Below are positions 19,068 through 26,805 of a stretch of DNA of 64,000 nucleotides, one piece after another. Position 1 is the first letter of the stretch; each line of letters opens with the position of its first letter. The translations under genes and the position numbers were made by a program. A model generated the notes under the pieces. The model did no database searches and had not been told where the DNA came from. It saw only the letters and a list, made by a program, of their open reading frames with translations. The DNA comes from an uncultured Candidatus Hydrogenedens sp. (GTDB lineage: Bacteria > Desulfobacterota_D > UBA1144), in NCBI GenBank assembly GCA_902609885.1, contig CACLTT010000003.1:91649-155648 (forward strand), given 5' to 3'.

Positions 19068-19727
19068 TTACCTTCTCAAAGCATAACTGAATAAAATTGG
19101 GCATACAGCAAATAAAAGTATGTCGAAAGCTATTAAAAGTTGTAAATTAAACAATTTAATAAATTCGCTGAATTCATAATAATATAATTGGTTTAGTGTA
19201 TTAAAAGAAAGAAATAAAAAAGGAACAACTAGAGGTAAAATAGTTATGAACATAAACTGTCCTTCGCCTTTTATTCTTTCAAGCATTAAGGAGAAACAGG
19301 TAAAAAAAATTGATAGACCTAGAATATATATAATAGTAAATAAAATAAAATTATAATTAAACTCAATATAATAAGAATTTGAAAATAAATTATACAAAAA
19401 AAACAGTAATAATGCTTGGAAAATAAAAATAACAAAATTAAATATTATTTTAGCAATGCAAAAGACTGATAAATCAAATGGTAGACTAAAAACAATTAGT
19501 TCATCATTCTTTCCTAATTCTTGTCTCGATATTCTTTGATTAACCAGCATACTTGTAATCAATAAAGTTATATAAAAAGAAAATAAAATATATTTGTAAT
19601 CTAAGTATGTAGTAAAAACCAAACTAAATACCGCACTCAAAATAAGTATGTAATAAAAATTACCTTTCTCTCTTATCTCAATTAAAACATCCTTAAAAAA
19701 AATAATTTTTAATATTTTAAACATCAT
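19068..19727 (-). CDS. ccmB: haem exporter ABC permease CcmB
   Basis: CcmB is the membrane subunit of the CcmAB ABC complex, which uses ATP to release holo-CcmE from CcmC. The 219-residue protein has six hydrophobic helices; the N-terminal IFFKDVLIEIREKGNFYYILIL and the RQELGKNDELIVFSLPFD loop match the family. Its start overlaps the ccmA end by 11 bases. Sequence conservation in CcmB is modest, but the gene order leaves little doubt. Confidence 0.92.
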   Translation of the reverse strand: MMFKILKIIFFKDVLIEIREKGNFYYILILSAVFSLVFTTYLDYKYILFSFYITLLITSMLVNQRISRQELGKNDELIVFSLPFDLSVFCIAKIIFNFVIFIFQALLLFFLYNLFSNSYYIEFNYNFILFTIIYILGLSIFFTCFSLMLERIKGEGQFMFITILPLVVPFLFLSFNTLNQLYYYEFSEFIKLFNLQLLIAFDILLFAVCPILFSYALRR

Positions 19728-20334
19728 CTAGGTTAACCATATCTGATATTATAAACTGATATGAAACTTTTGAATTATCAGAAAAAAGTATTGTTTTATT
19801 ATTACTTTTTAAATTTGTGAAATAATCTGAAAGTTCATTTTGACTTTCAGTATCAAGAAAATTAAAAGGTTCATCGAAAATGAATACATTATGATCCAAT
19901 GTAATGGCAAATAATAATTGAATCTTTTTTCTTTGGCCATCTGATAAATTTTTAATTCTTTTATCCTTGATTAATTCATATTTAAACAAATTATTTTTAA
20001 TTTTATTCATATTAAAATTATAAAAATTGTTTAAGAAATTAAAATTCTCTTCAACAGTGAGATCCTCATAAAAAGAAGGAGTAGCAGGTAGAAATAATAC
20101 TTCTTTCAAATATCTAGTTTTATCATTAAATAACTTTGAATTTTTATAAAGTATATCTCCTTCGAAATCAGTATCCAGACCTGCAATAATTTTAAGGAGC
20201 GTTGTCTTCCCAGTTCCATTTTGTCCTTTTATTTGAAAAATAGAATTTTCCTCTATGTCAAAAGATATATTTTCAAAAAGTTTTGTTTCATAAAAATATT
20301 TACTAAGATTTTTACAACTAAACAATAAGCTCAT
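19717..20334 (-). CDS. ccmA: haem exporter ATP-binding protein CcmA
   Basis: Cytoplasmic ATPase of CcmAB. The 205-residue protein has Walker A GQNGTGKTTLL near residue 38, the signature LSDGQRKKIQ (the canonical LSxGQ) near 130, and Walker B VFIFDEPFNFLD near 148. First gene of the ccmABCDEF operon. Only 44 bases separate its ATG from the divergent gloA start, so promoters for both directions must lie in or at the edges of that gap; no SD is obvious. Confidence 0.93.
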   Translation of the reverse strand: MSLLFSCKNLSKYFYETKLFENISFDIEENSIFQIKGQNGTGKTTLLKIIAGLDTDFEGDILYKNSKLFNDKTRYLKEVLFLPATPSFYEDLTVEENFNFLNNFYNFNMNKIKNNLFKYELIKDKRIKNLSDGQRKKIQLLFAITLDHNVFIFDEPFNFLDTESQNELSDYFTNLKSNNKTILFSDNSKVSYQFIISDMVNLDDV

Positions 20335-20366
20335 ATTTATAACTTTACTTCATTCATTTGATAAAT

Positions 20367-20372
20367 TAAAAT
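20367..20372 (+). promoter_or_regulatory. -10 box of gloA, possibly leaderless
   Basis: TAAAAT followed by six bases (TTTGAT) and the GTG start of gloA, the same spacing as at several other first genes in the window. No Shine-Dalgarno is visible. Confidence 0.35.
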
Positions 20373-20378
20373 TTTGAT

Positions 20379-20759
20379 GTGAACTACTTACATACAATGA
20401 TCAGAGTTGGAGATTTAGATAGATCTATTAAATTTTATACAGATATTATTGGGCTAAAATTAGTGAGAAGATCAGAATATCCACATGGTAAATTTACTTT
20501 GGCTTTCCTTTCTATCAATGAAGATGATGAAGAGCCATTTTTAGAATTAACTTATAACTGGGATGTGGATTCATATAATATTGGAACAGCATTTGGTCAT
20601 ATTGCAATTGGAGTGGATGATATATATAAAATTTGCGATGAAATAAAATCAAAGGGTGGTATCATAAGTAGAGAACCTGGTCCAATGAAAGGAAGCAATT
20701 CAATTTTAGCTTTTGTTCAAGATCCAGATGGATACAAAATAGAATTATTACAAAGATGA
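20379..20759 (+). CDS. gloA: lactoylglutathione lyase (glyoxalase I)
   Basis: Glyoxalase I converts the hemithioacetal of methylglyoxal and glutathione to S-lactoylglutathione, detoxifying methylglyoxal. The 126-residue protein has the VOC fold and family metal ligands: His5 in LHTMIRVGDLDRSIKFY, a glutamate in FLELTYNWD, His in FGHIAIGVDDI, and Glu in KIELLQR at the C-terminus. The start is GTG 20379, chosen because the HTMIRVGDLD motif normally begins four or five residues from the N-terminus. It overlaps the following PTPS gene by four bases. Confidence 0.94.
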   Translation: MNYLHTMIRVGDLDRSIKFYTDIIGLKLVRRSEYPHGKFTLAFLSINEDDEEPFLELTYNWDVDSYNIGTAFGHIAIGVDDIYKICDEIKSKGGIISREPGPMKGSNSILAFVQDPDGYKIELLQR

Positions 20760-21160
20760 TATCTGTAACTAGAAAATCACATTTCAATGCTGCTCATAGA
20801 CTTCATAATACTGAATGGAGTGATGAGAAAAATGATAAATTTTATGGATTATGTAATAATAAAAATTATCACGGACATAATTATGATCTTGAAGTTACAG
20901 TTAAAGGAGACATTGATCCAGAGTCAGGATATTTAGTCGACATGAAAGTTTTGAGCAACATAATTGAAGAAAATATTTGTAGTAGATTTGATCATAAAAA
21001 TTTAAACCTTGATACTTCAGAATTCAAGAATTTGATACCTACCGCCGAGAACATTGCTGTTGTTATATGGAGCATCTTAAGAGAAAAAATTGATAAAAAA
21101 TTGGAACTAAGTATTAGACTTTTTGAAACACCTAGAAATTTTGTAGAATATTCTGGCTAA
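20756..21160 (+). CDS. 6-pyruvoyl-tetrahydropterin synthase family protein (QueD/PTPS)
   Basis: PTPS-family enzymes act on dihydroneopterin triphosphate; members make 6-pyruvoyl-tetrahydropterin, or 6-carboxy-tetrahydropterin for queuosine (QueD). The 134-residue protein has the zinc histidines His14, His39 and His41, the catalytic cysteine Cys33 in GLCNNKNYHGHNY, and the FDHKNLN and IRLFETP segments. The CNNxNxHGHNY and 'EIDPESGYLVDMKVL' style stretches look like the eukaryotic/Bacteroidetes PTPS type rather than short QueD. Overlap with gloA by four bases; a photolyase gene follows after 43 bases. Which pterin it makes is open. Confidence 0.88.
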   Translation: MISVTRKSHFNAAHRLHNTEWSDEKNDKFYGLCNNKNYHGHNYDLEVTVKGDIDPESGYLVDMKVLSNIIEENICSRFDHKNLNLDTSEFKNLIPTAENIAVVIWSILREKIDKKLELSIRLFETPRNFVEYSG

Positions 21161-21182
21161 TCATTTAATTTATTAAAAAAAA

Positions 21183-21200
21183 TTTATTATTTATAATAAA
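21183..21200 (+). repeat. AT-rich hairpin overlapping the photolyase promoter
   Basis: Perfect 7-bp inverted repeat (TTTATTA / TAATAAA, four-base loop) directly before the photolyase-related gene. It overlaps the TATAAT box at 21192-21197, so it may simply reflect that box or be a binding site. Confidence 0.4.
21192..21197 (+). promoter_or_regulatory. -10 box of photolyase-related gene, likely leaderless
   Basis: Exact TATAAT, six bases (AAACTT), then ATG 21204. No SD. Transcription would start at the start codon. Confidence 0.5.
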
Positions 21201-21203
21201 CTT

Positions 21204-22691
21204 ATGAAACTTTTTATAATCTTTGGTAATCATCAATTTCCTGAAGAAAACTTCAAAAAGTTTAAAAATGACCATAGCTTCTTCATGTGTGAAAGCATGC
21301 AAATGTGTTCAAAGTTTAATTATCATAAAAAGAAATTACTATTTATGCTCTCTTCGATGAGAGCATTTAAAGAAAATTTGATCAAGAAGAAATATAAACT
21401 AAATTATTTTAAGCTTGATGACAACAAATCCAAAAATTTTTTTTCTAGTCTTAAAACTTTAATAGAAGATTTAAAGATTAATGAAATATCCTCCTTTGAA
21501 GTTGAGAATAAATATCTTGAAAAAAAAATAATTAAATTTTTAAAAATTAAAAAAATTCACTGGAATATAATGGAATCACCAATGTTTATAAATACAAAAG
21601 AGGAATTTAGTAATTATTTAAAAGATACCAAAAAGCCTTTAATGGCTAATTATTATAAACAAACAAGAAAAAAACTTAATATTCTAATGGAAAAAAATGG
21701 ATCTCCCACCGGTGGGAAGTGGAGCTTTGATGAAGAAAATAGAAAAAAACTTCCTAAAGATTTAGATATACCAAAAATGTTCTTTCCAAAATCTGATCAA
21801 ATAACTGAAGAGGTATCCAAAGTTATAAATAAATTTTTTCGTAATAACCCTGGTGATACTAATAATTTTTGGCTATTCAAAACCCACAATGAAGTTGAAA
21901 AAGCCCTTGATTCATTTATAGAACAAAAAATAAATTTATTTGGTGATTATGAAGACACTGTAAGCCATAAAGACAATTTCCTTTTTCATAGTGCTATGAG
22001 CCCTTATTTAAATATAGGCTTAATAACTCCCGAACTTATAATGAAAAAAGTTATAAATCATGATATTAAAAATAAAATTAAAATTAATTCCTTAGAGGGC
22101 TTCGTCAGGCAATTAATTGGATGGAGAGAGTTTATGAGAGGAATTTATAATAATTTTGATAAAGAATTAGAAAATAACAATTTCTTTTCACATCAAAGAG
22201 ATATGAAGCAAAGCTGGTATGATGGTAATACTGGGCTTCCACCTTTAGACTTTGCAATTAAAAATGTAATTAAGTATGGTTGGTCTCACCATATTGAAAG
22301 ATTAATGATTCTCTGTAACATCATGAATTTATGTGAAATCAAACCAAAAAGAGTTTATCAGTGGTTTATGGAAATGTTTGTAGATGCCTACGAATGGGTT
22401 ATGAGTCCAAATGTTTTTGGAATGGGTCTTTATAGCGATGGTGGAATTTTTGCTACAAAACCATACATATGTGGATCAAATTACTTTCTAAAGATGATGG
22501 ACTTTAAAAAGGGTGATTGGTGCGAAACAATGGATGGGTTATATTGGAGATTTATTGATAAAAATAAGTCTTTTTTTAAAAGCAATCCAAGATTATCTAT
22601 AATGATCAGGACTTTAAATAAAATTAATTTAGATAGAAAAAGGAGGATATTTAAAAAAGCCGAAGAATTTATTGATAAAAATACAATTTAA
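21204..22691 (+). CDS. cryptochrome/photolyase-related protein of the FeS-type (DPRP/PhrB-like) family
   Basis: A 495-residue flavoprotein of the deoxyribodipyrimidine-photolyase-related family, whose characterised members are iron-sulfur (6-4) photolyases or photoreceptors. N-terminal half: Rossmann-like antenna domain with MCESMQMCSKFNYHKKKLLF. C-terminal half: FAD-binding helical domain with GFVRQLIGWREFMRGIY near 305, ERLMILCNIMNLCEI near 370, YEWVMSPNVFGMGLYSDGG near 398 and ATKPYICGSNYFLKMMDFKK / GDWCETMDGLYWRF near 420-450. Cysteines in these last blocks are plausible cluster ligands, but I cannot confirm all four. Its TAA shares TTAA with the stop of the convergent cryptochrome gene. 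Confidence 0.9.
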   Translation: MKLFIIFGNHQFPEENFKKFKNDHSFFMCESMQMCSKFNYHKKKLLFMLSSMRAFKENLIKKKYKLNYFKLDDNKSKNFFSSLKTLIEDLKINEISSFEVENKYLEKKIIKFLKIKKIHWNIMESPMFINTKEEFSNYLKDTKKPLMANYYKQTRKKLNILMEKNGSPTGGKWSFDEENRKKLPKDLDIPKMFFPKSDQITEEVSKVINKFFRNNPGDTNNFWLFKTHNEVEKALDSFIEQKINLFGDYEDTVSHKDNFLFHSAMSPYLNIGLITPELIMKKVINHDIKNKIKINSLEGFVRQLIGWREFMRGIYNNFDKELENNNFFSHQRDMKQSWYDGNTGLPPLDFAIKNVIKYGWSHHIERLMILCNIMNLCEIKPKRVYQWFMEMFVDAYEWVMSPNVFGMGLYSDGGIFATKPYICGSNYFLKMMDFKKGDWCETMDGLYWRFIDKNKSFFKSNPRLSIMIRTLNKINLDRKRRIFKKAEEFIDKNTI

Positions 22692-23893
22692 TTTTTTAGC
22701 CATTTTTTTCTATATTCAGAATTTGAATCATAAAGTAATTTTTGCTTATTTAAATTAAACAATCTTCCACCTCTTGGATCAGTACCAACCCCAGCAATAT
22801 ACATCCAGTTAGAAAAATTATTCTCAGTATCATAATCAATTAAATTATTTTTAAAATAATAGGCACCTGATAACCAATCTATATTAAGATTATAGATTAA
22901 ATGACTTGCAAATATTTGACGCGCTCTATTCGATATAAATCCAGTTTTTATAAGTTGATTGTTTATAGATTGAATTAAATCGTCTTCAAACTTTATATTT
23001 ATAATTGAATCTACTTTACTATTCGCTGAAATATCTGATATTCCCTTTCTAGAAAAAATTGAAGAACCATGATAGAAAGAAAGGAGTTTAAAATACTCTC
23101 TCCATAAAAGTTCAAGTTTTAACCAATATGTAGACTGATTAGATATGACTTTTTTCTCAAATACATTAATGAAATGTAAAATTCTTCTTGGAGAGACCAG
23201 GCCTAATGATAAAGGGACAGATAGTTGAGATGATATATTGTTACCGTAAAGTTGATCCCTTGTCTCTTTATATGAGGATAGAAATTTTTTCATGTATACA
23301 ATAAAACTTTTCAGAGAAAACTTCTCTATATCATATATTTGTTCTACCTTTGATTCGCAATATTTAATCTTTGGAAAAATATTCAAACTTCTTCTGGTAT
23401 TGATGGGGTTTAGAACATAATTATTTTTTTCAACAATTTTTCTGAATTTTGTAAAAGATTTTGGGAAACCATATTTATCAATAAAATACTCTTGATCAAT
23501 TAAATTTGCCGACGGCTCACAAATTATTAATAAATTTGGATAATTTAAATGTAAATTTTCAATTATTTTAGATTCTGAATCGTAGCGTGGATTTTTAATA
23601 ATAATTTTATCTATATCTCTTTTTTTAATCTCCGATTTAATAGTTTCTAGCAAACAATCGTTAATCCTGTAGATTGGGCAAATATTTTTTTCAATAAGTT
23701 TATTTCCTAAAGATATAGCAGAATATTTTTTAAGTTGGAATCTTTTATATGATATTTTATCAAATTTAGTATCATCGTATTTTTTTATCCAAAGAAGAAC
23801 ACTAAGACTATCTCTATTATCAAATAGATTGTTAGATAAAAAAGGGTTATCATCAATTCTATAATCATTATTAATTACTGCTAATATATTAAT
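22688..23893 (-). CDS. DASH-like cryptochrome/photolyase with apparent ATT start
   Basis: A photolyase/cryptochrome of about 401 residues. C-terminal FAD-binding domain: SLGLVSPRRILHFI, YWLKLELLWREYFK, NRARQIFASHLIYNLNIDWLSGAYYF and NWMYIAGVGTDPRGGR, the last two typical of the DASH group. Beginning at TTG 23653 loses the N-terminal domain. Reading upstream in the same frame shows it clearly (LAVINNDYRIDDNPFL, equivalent to the RNDLRxxDNP motif). No ATG, GTG or TTG exists there; ATT at 23891-23893 is preceded by AGGAGA seven bases upstream and overlaps the DUF2256 stop by one base. I take ATT as the start. Antenna type (usually MTHF) and repair versus signalling role cannot be read. Confidence 0.82.
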   Translation of the reverse strand: MNILAVINNDYRIDDNPFLSNNLFDNRDSLSVLLWIKKYDDTKFDKISYKRFQLKKYSAISLGNKLIEKNICPIYRINDCLLETIKSEIKKRDIDKIIIKNPRYDSESKIIENLHLNYPNLLIICEPSANLIDQEYFIDKYGFPKSFTKFRKIVEKNNYVLNPINTRRSLNIFPKIKYCESKVEQIYDIEKFSLKSFIVYMKKFLSSYKETRDQLYGNNISSQLSVPLSLGLVSPRRILHFINVFEKKVISNQSTYWLKLELLWREYFKLLSFYHGSSIFSRKGISDISANSKVDSIINIKFEDDLIQSINNQLIKTGFISNRARQIFASHLIYNLNIDWLSGAYYFKNNLIDYDTENNFSNWMYIAGVGTDPRGGRLFNLNKQKLLYDSNSEYRKKWLKN

Positions 23894-24011
23894 TCTTACT
23901 TCTCCTACATTTCTTACTACAATATTTAACCTGGTCCCAGATTTTATTCCATTTCTTTCTTATTTCAAATTCTCTTTTACATACAGGGCAAATTTTAGAT
24001 TTTTTCTTCAT
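23889..24011 (-). CDS. DUF2256 zinc-finger-like small protein
   Basis: A 40-residue basic protein with two CxxC-type pairs (KICPVCKREFEIRKKW and YCSKKCRRSKN), the pattern of the DUF2256 family (CPVCxRPFxWRKKWxxxWxxVxYCSxxCRR). DUF2256 genes commonly neighbour cryptochrome/photolyase genes in marine bacteria and cyanobacteria; function is unknown. ATG 24011 is chosen since longer versions run into the divergent peptidase gene. Its last codons supply the SD-like AGGAGA for the downstream cryptochrome, whose ATT start overlaps its TAA. Confidence 0.85.
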   Translation of the reverse strand: MKKKSKICPVCKREFEIRKKWNKIWDQVKYCSKKCRRSKN

Positions 24012-24069
24012 AATATCTAAATTATCTAATTTTATTAAATATTCCTCTTTTTCTAAATAAAATCTTATA

Positions 24070-24075
24070 TATAAT
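24070..24075 (+). promoter_or_regulatory. -10 box of M42 peptidase gene, likely leaderless
   Basis: TATAAT, six bases (AAGAAC), ATG 24082. No SD precedes the start. Confidence 0.5.
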
Positions 24076-24081
24076 AAGAAC

Positions 24082-25119
24082 ATGGATTTAGAATTACTAA
24101 AAGAACTTTGTGATACACCAGGTGTACCAGGATTAGAAGATGAAATTGCCAAAATTGTCCAAAATAATATTTTAAATTTATGCCAATCACATGAAATTGA
24201 TGCCATGGGTAATAATATTTTTACAGTTAATAAAAAAATTGAAAAAGCCCCAACAATATTAGTGGATGCACATATGGATGAAGTTGGATTTTTAGTCTCT
24301 AATATAGAGAATAATGGAATGATAAGAGTTATAGCTCTGGGCGGTATTGATCCAAAATTATTTTACGGTCAAAGACTTACTATTTGGGGAAAAAAAGCCA
24401 TTGAAGCTACTGTTGCTGCAATACCTCCTCATATTTCGAATAAAAGTGACGCTATTACTCAAGTCGAAGATTGTATCATTGACACTGGTTTAAAAGATAA
24501 AGATGTTTTAAAATTCATCAATATTGGCGATCAAATAACATTCTCAACTAATTGCGAAATAGGTTATGACAGAGTTTTGTCAAAAGCATTAGATGATCGT
24601 GTTGGACTTTTTGTTTTAATTGAAGCAGTAAAGGTTTTATCTAAAAAGAAATTAAATTGTAATTTTACAGTATCCGCTTCTGTACAGGAAGAAATGGGGC
24701 TTAGAGGTGCTAGAATAATTAATTCAAAAGTTAATCCAGATTTTTCTATTGCCTTAGAAGGAACTGTTTCCAATGATTTGCTAGGAGTTCCAAGTTATAA
24801 ATCATTAGCAAGTCTTGATAATGGTCCAGAAATAAGAATTTCAGATAAATATTTAATAGCTGATAGGAAATTAAATAGCTTTATAGAATCCATTGCAAAG
24901 AAGAAAAAAATACCCTATCAATTAACTGCTAAGAATGCTGGTGGAACCAACTCAACTGCTTTTCAAGTTACAGGTAATGGTTCGAAAGCTACTGTCTTGT
25001 CTGTCCCTGTAAGATATTTACATAGTCCAAGCTCAATTTGTAAAATTAAGGATATTAAAAATACTATTTCATTATTAGTAGAAATAGTTACTAAAATTAA
25101 TACATTTAAAAATGTTTGA
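24082..25119 (+). CDS. M42 family metallopeptidase (glutamyl aminopeptidase/endoglucanase-like)
   Basis: A 345-residue M42-family aminopeptidase, a cytosolic di-metal enzyme that trims peptides, often as a dodecamer. Motifs: CDTPGVPGLEDEIAKIV at the N-terminus, VDAHMDEVGFLVSNI (metal-binding His and Asp) near 63, KALDDRVGLFVLIEAV (bridging Asp), VQEEMGLRGARI (catalytic and metal Glu) and NAGGTNSTAFQVTGNG plus PVRYLHSP near the end. Size and order fit well. The next gene begins inside its last codons (overlap 8 bases). Confidence 0.94.
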   Translation: MDLELLKELCDTPGVPGLEDEIAKIVQNNILNLCQSHEIDAMGNNIFTVNKKIEKAPTILVDAHMDEVGFLVSNIENNGMIRVIALGGIDPKLFYGQRLTIWGKKAIEATVAAIPPHISNKSDAITQVEDCIIDTGLKDKDVLKFINIGDQITFSTNCEIGYDRVLSKALDDRVGLFVLIEAVKVLSKKKLNCNFTVSASVQEEMGLRGARIINSKVNPDFSIALEGTVSNDLLGVPSYKSLASLDNGPEIRISDKYLIADRKLNSFIESIAKKKKIPYQLTAKNAGGTNSTAFQVTGNGSKATVLSVPVRYLHSPSSICKIKDIKNTISLLVEIVTKINTFKNV

Positions 25120-25414
25120 TAATTACATATTTTCATTACTTAAAGAGGCTATATCTAGATGCAATCTCAAACTAACTGAAGAATTAAAAGCCATATATAA
25201 AATCAAATATAATGAGCTTAGAATTGATCTTCAAGATGTGTCATTGTTAGAGACTATTTCAAATGATGATAAAGATGAACTTATTGAAAAAATATCAAAA
25301 AAAATAACCTCTGTTAATGAAGATCAAAAAGTCATAGAGGTTTTTTTTCATGAAGTTACAGAAACTATTGATTATGTTTATAATCTTATAATAAGTAAAC
25401 AATTAGGCGGGTAA
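25112..25414 (+). CDS. hypothetical protein coupled to the M42 peptidase
   Basis: A 100-residue acidic, helix-rich protein (heptad-like leucines and isoleucines) with no signal, membrane segment or cysteine cluster. I do not recognise it. The ATG overlaps the M42 stop (ATGTTTGA), so it is translationally coupled to the peptidase. It ends 54 bases before nuoA. Confidence 0.65.
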   Translation: MFDNYIFSLLKEAISRCNLKLTEELKAIYKIKYNELRIDLQDVSLLETISNDDKDELIEKISKKITSVNEDQKVIEVFFHEVTETIDYVYNLIISKQLGG

Positions 25415-25468
25415 GACAACTAAAAATTGATTTTAGCCTATTATCAGTAAAAATATTAAACAATTGCT

Positions 25469-25831
25469 ATGAATTATTACCCTTACTTTTTAATAATTTT
25501 TGTATTGATTCTTTCTTTACCACTCGTTATGATTTTGACTTCAAAAATCGTAAGATTTATAGCTGGATATACCAATCAAACCTCAGATAGTATTTATGAA
25601 TGTGGAGAACCGAGCGTAGAAAATTCATGGACAAAAATTCCAATAGGTTATTTTAAAGTAGCCCTAATTTTTATATTATTTGACATTGAACTTGTATTTG
25701 TTTTTCCATGGATTTTAAGCTTAAGTAATCCTTCACCAGAAATCTATTTATCATTTATAACTTTTATTGTTATTCTTTTCCTTGGTTGGATATATGCTTA
25801 TAAAAAGGGGTTCTTAAAATGGGAGATGTAA
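25469..25831 (+). CDS. nuoA: NADH-quinone oxidoreductase subunit A
   Basis: NuoA is a small membrane subunit at the junction of the arms of complex I. The 120-residue protein has three hydrophobic helices, the loop [39 protein letters not shown] with the conserved Cys and acidic residues, and a charged C-terminus. First gene of the complex I operon. Upstream 54 bases are AT-rich; a small inverted repeat (CTAAAA / TTTTAG) lies there, but no strong -10/-35 pair or SD. It overlaps nuoBC by 13 bases. Confidence 0.96.
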   Translation: MNYYPYFLIIFVLILSLPLVMILTSKIVRFIAGYTNQTSDSIYECGEPSVENSWTKIPIGYFKVALIFILFDIELVFVFPWILSLSNPSPEIYLSFITFIVILFLGWIYAYKKGFLKWEM

Positions 25832-26805
25832 AAAAAACATTAAAAGACATAGGGTCTTTTATGAAGCTTCCTGGAGCTAATTTATTTATTACAAAGACTG
25901 CAGATCTATTCAATTGGGCAAATAAATCAAGTCTTTGGCCTCTTTCTTTCGGTTTAGCCTGTTGTGCAATTGAGATGATGGCAACTTTTTCGTCTAGATA
26001 TGATCTTGATAGATTAGGAATGATAACAAGAGCATCCCCCAGACAAGCTGATTTAATGATTGTGGCTGGAACCGTTACTGTGAAAATGGGTGAAAGAATT
26101 AAAACTCTATATGATCAGATGACAGGTCCGAAGTGGGTAATTGCTGCTGGAAGCTGCGCAATATCCGGTGATCATTATAGACATGTTTACAGTGTAGTAC
26201 CAGGAGTTGATTGGATAATTCCAGTTGATGTATACGTACCTGGTTGTCCTCCTACCCCAGAAGCCTTTATTGATGGAATTATGGAATTACAAAATATAAT
26301 TTCTAATGGTAAAAGTAATCCAACATTCAATTCTGTGGATTCGGAGAGGCCTAACATAGATGAGATTAAGGTTAAGAAAAAAGAAATATTATTTAACGAA
26401 AACTTTATTGATGGACTTTCTCTAATTAATAAATGCAAAGAAATTAAATCTGAAGGCTATGATTATATTAATTTTATTACCGCAACCGATTTTGAAGATA
26501 GCCTTGTTTTAACTTATTTATTTACAAAAAATAATAATAATGAAAAAGTTGAAATAAATGTAAAGCTGGATTCATCAAAGAAAATTGACTCAATAACTCA
26601 AATCTATCCAGGTGCCGAGTGGCAAGAACGAGAAGTTTTTGACATGTTCGGTATAGAATTTAAAAATCACCCTAAACTTGAAAGAATTTTAATGCCAGAT
26701 GATTGGGTTGGATATCCACTTCTAAAAGATTATAAAATGGAACAAGCAAAATTACCTTATAGACCATCGAGAGAGGATTATGAATCTTGGAAAACAAAAT
26801 TATAG
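25819..26805 (+). CDS. nuoBC: NADH-quinone oxidoreductase subunit B/C fusion
   Basis: One 328-residue frame joins two complex I subunits. Residues about 1-165 are NuoB, which carries cluster N2 close to quinone: [13 protein letters not shown] with Cys48 and Cys49, GSCAISG with Cys113 and [14 protein letters not shown] with Cys143 are the four ligands. Residues about 185-328 are Nuo[37 protein letters not shown]. The linker is about 25 polar residues. NuoC-NuoD fusions are common in gammaproteobacteria; a B-C fusion with separate NuoD is unusual. It overlaps nuoD by 19 bases. Confidence 0.95.
   Translation: MGDVKKTLKDIGSFMKLPGANLFITKTADLFNWANKSSLWPLSFGLACCAIEMMATFSSRYDLDRLGMITRASPRQADLMIVAGTVTVKMGERIKTLYDQMTGPKWVIAAGSCAISGDHYRHVYSVVPGVDWIIPVDVYVPGCPPTPEAFIDGIMELQNIISNGKSNPTFNSVDSERPNIDEIKVKKKEILFNENFIDGLSLINKCKEIKSEGYDYINFITATDFEDSLVLTYLFTKNNNNEKVEINVKLDSSKKIDSITQIYPGAEWQEREVFDMFGIEFKNHPKLERILMPDDWVGYPLLKDYKMEQAKLPYRPSREDYESWKTKL

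Noticed and set aside
22688..23653. A cryptochrome gene truncated at its N-terminus, starting at TTG 23653
   Set aside because: The N-terminal domain is readable upstream in the same frame without stops, so the gene is whole and only lacks a conventional start codon.
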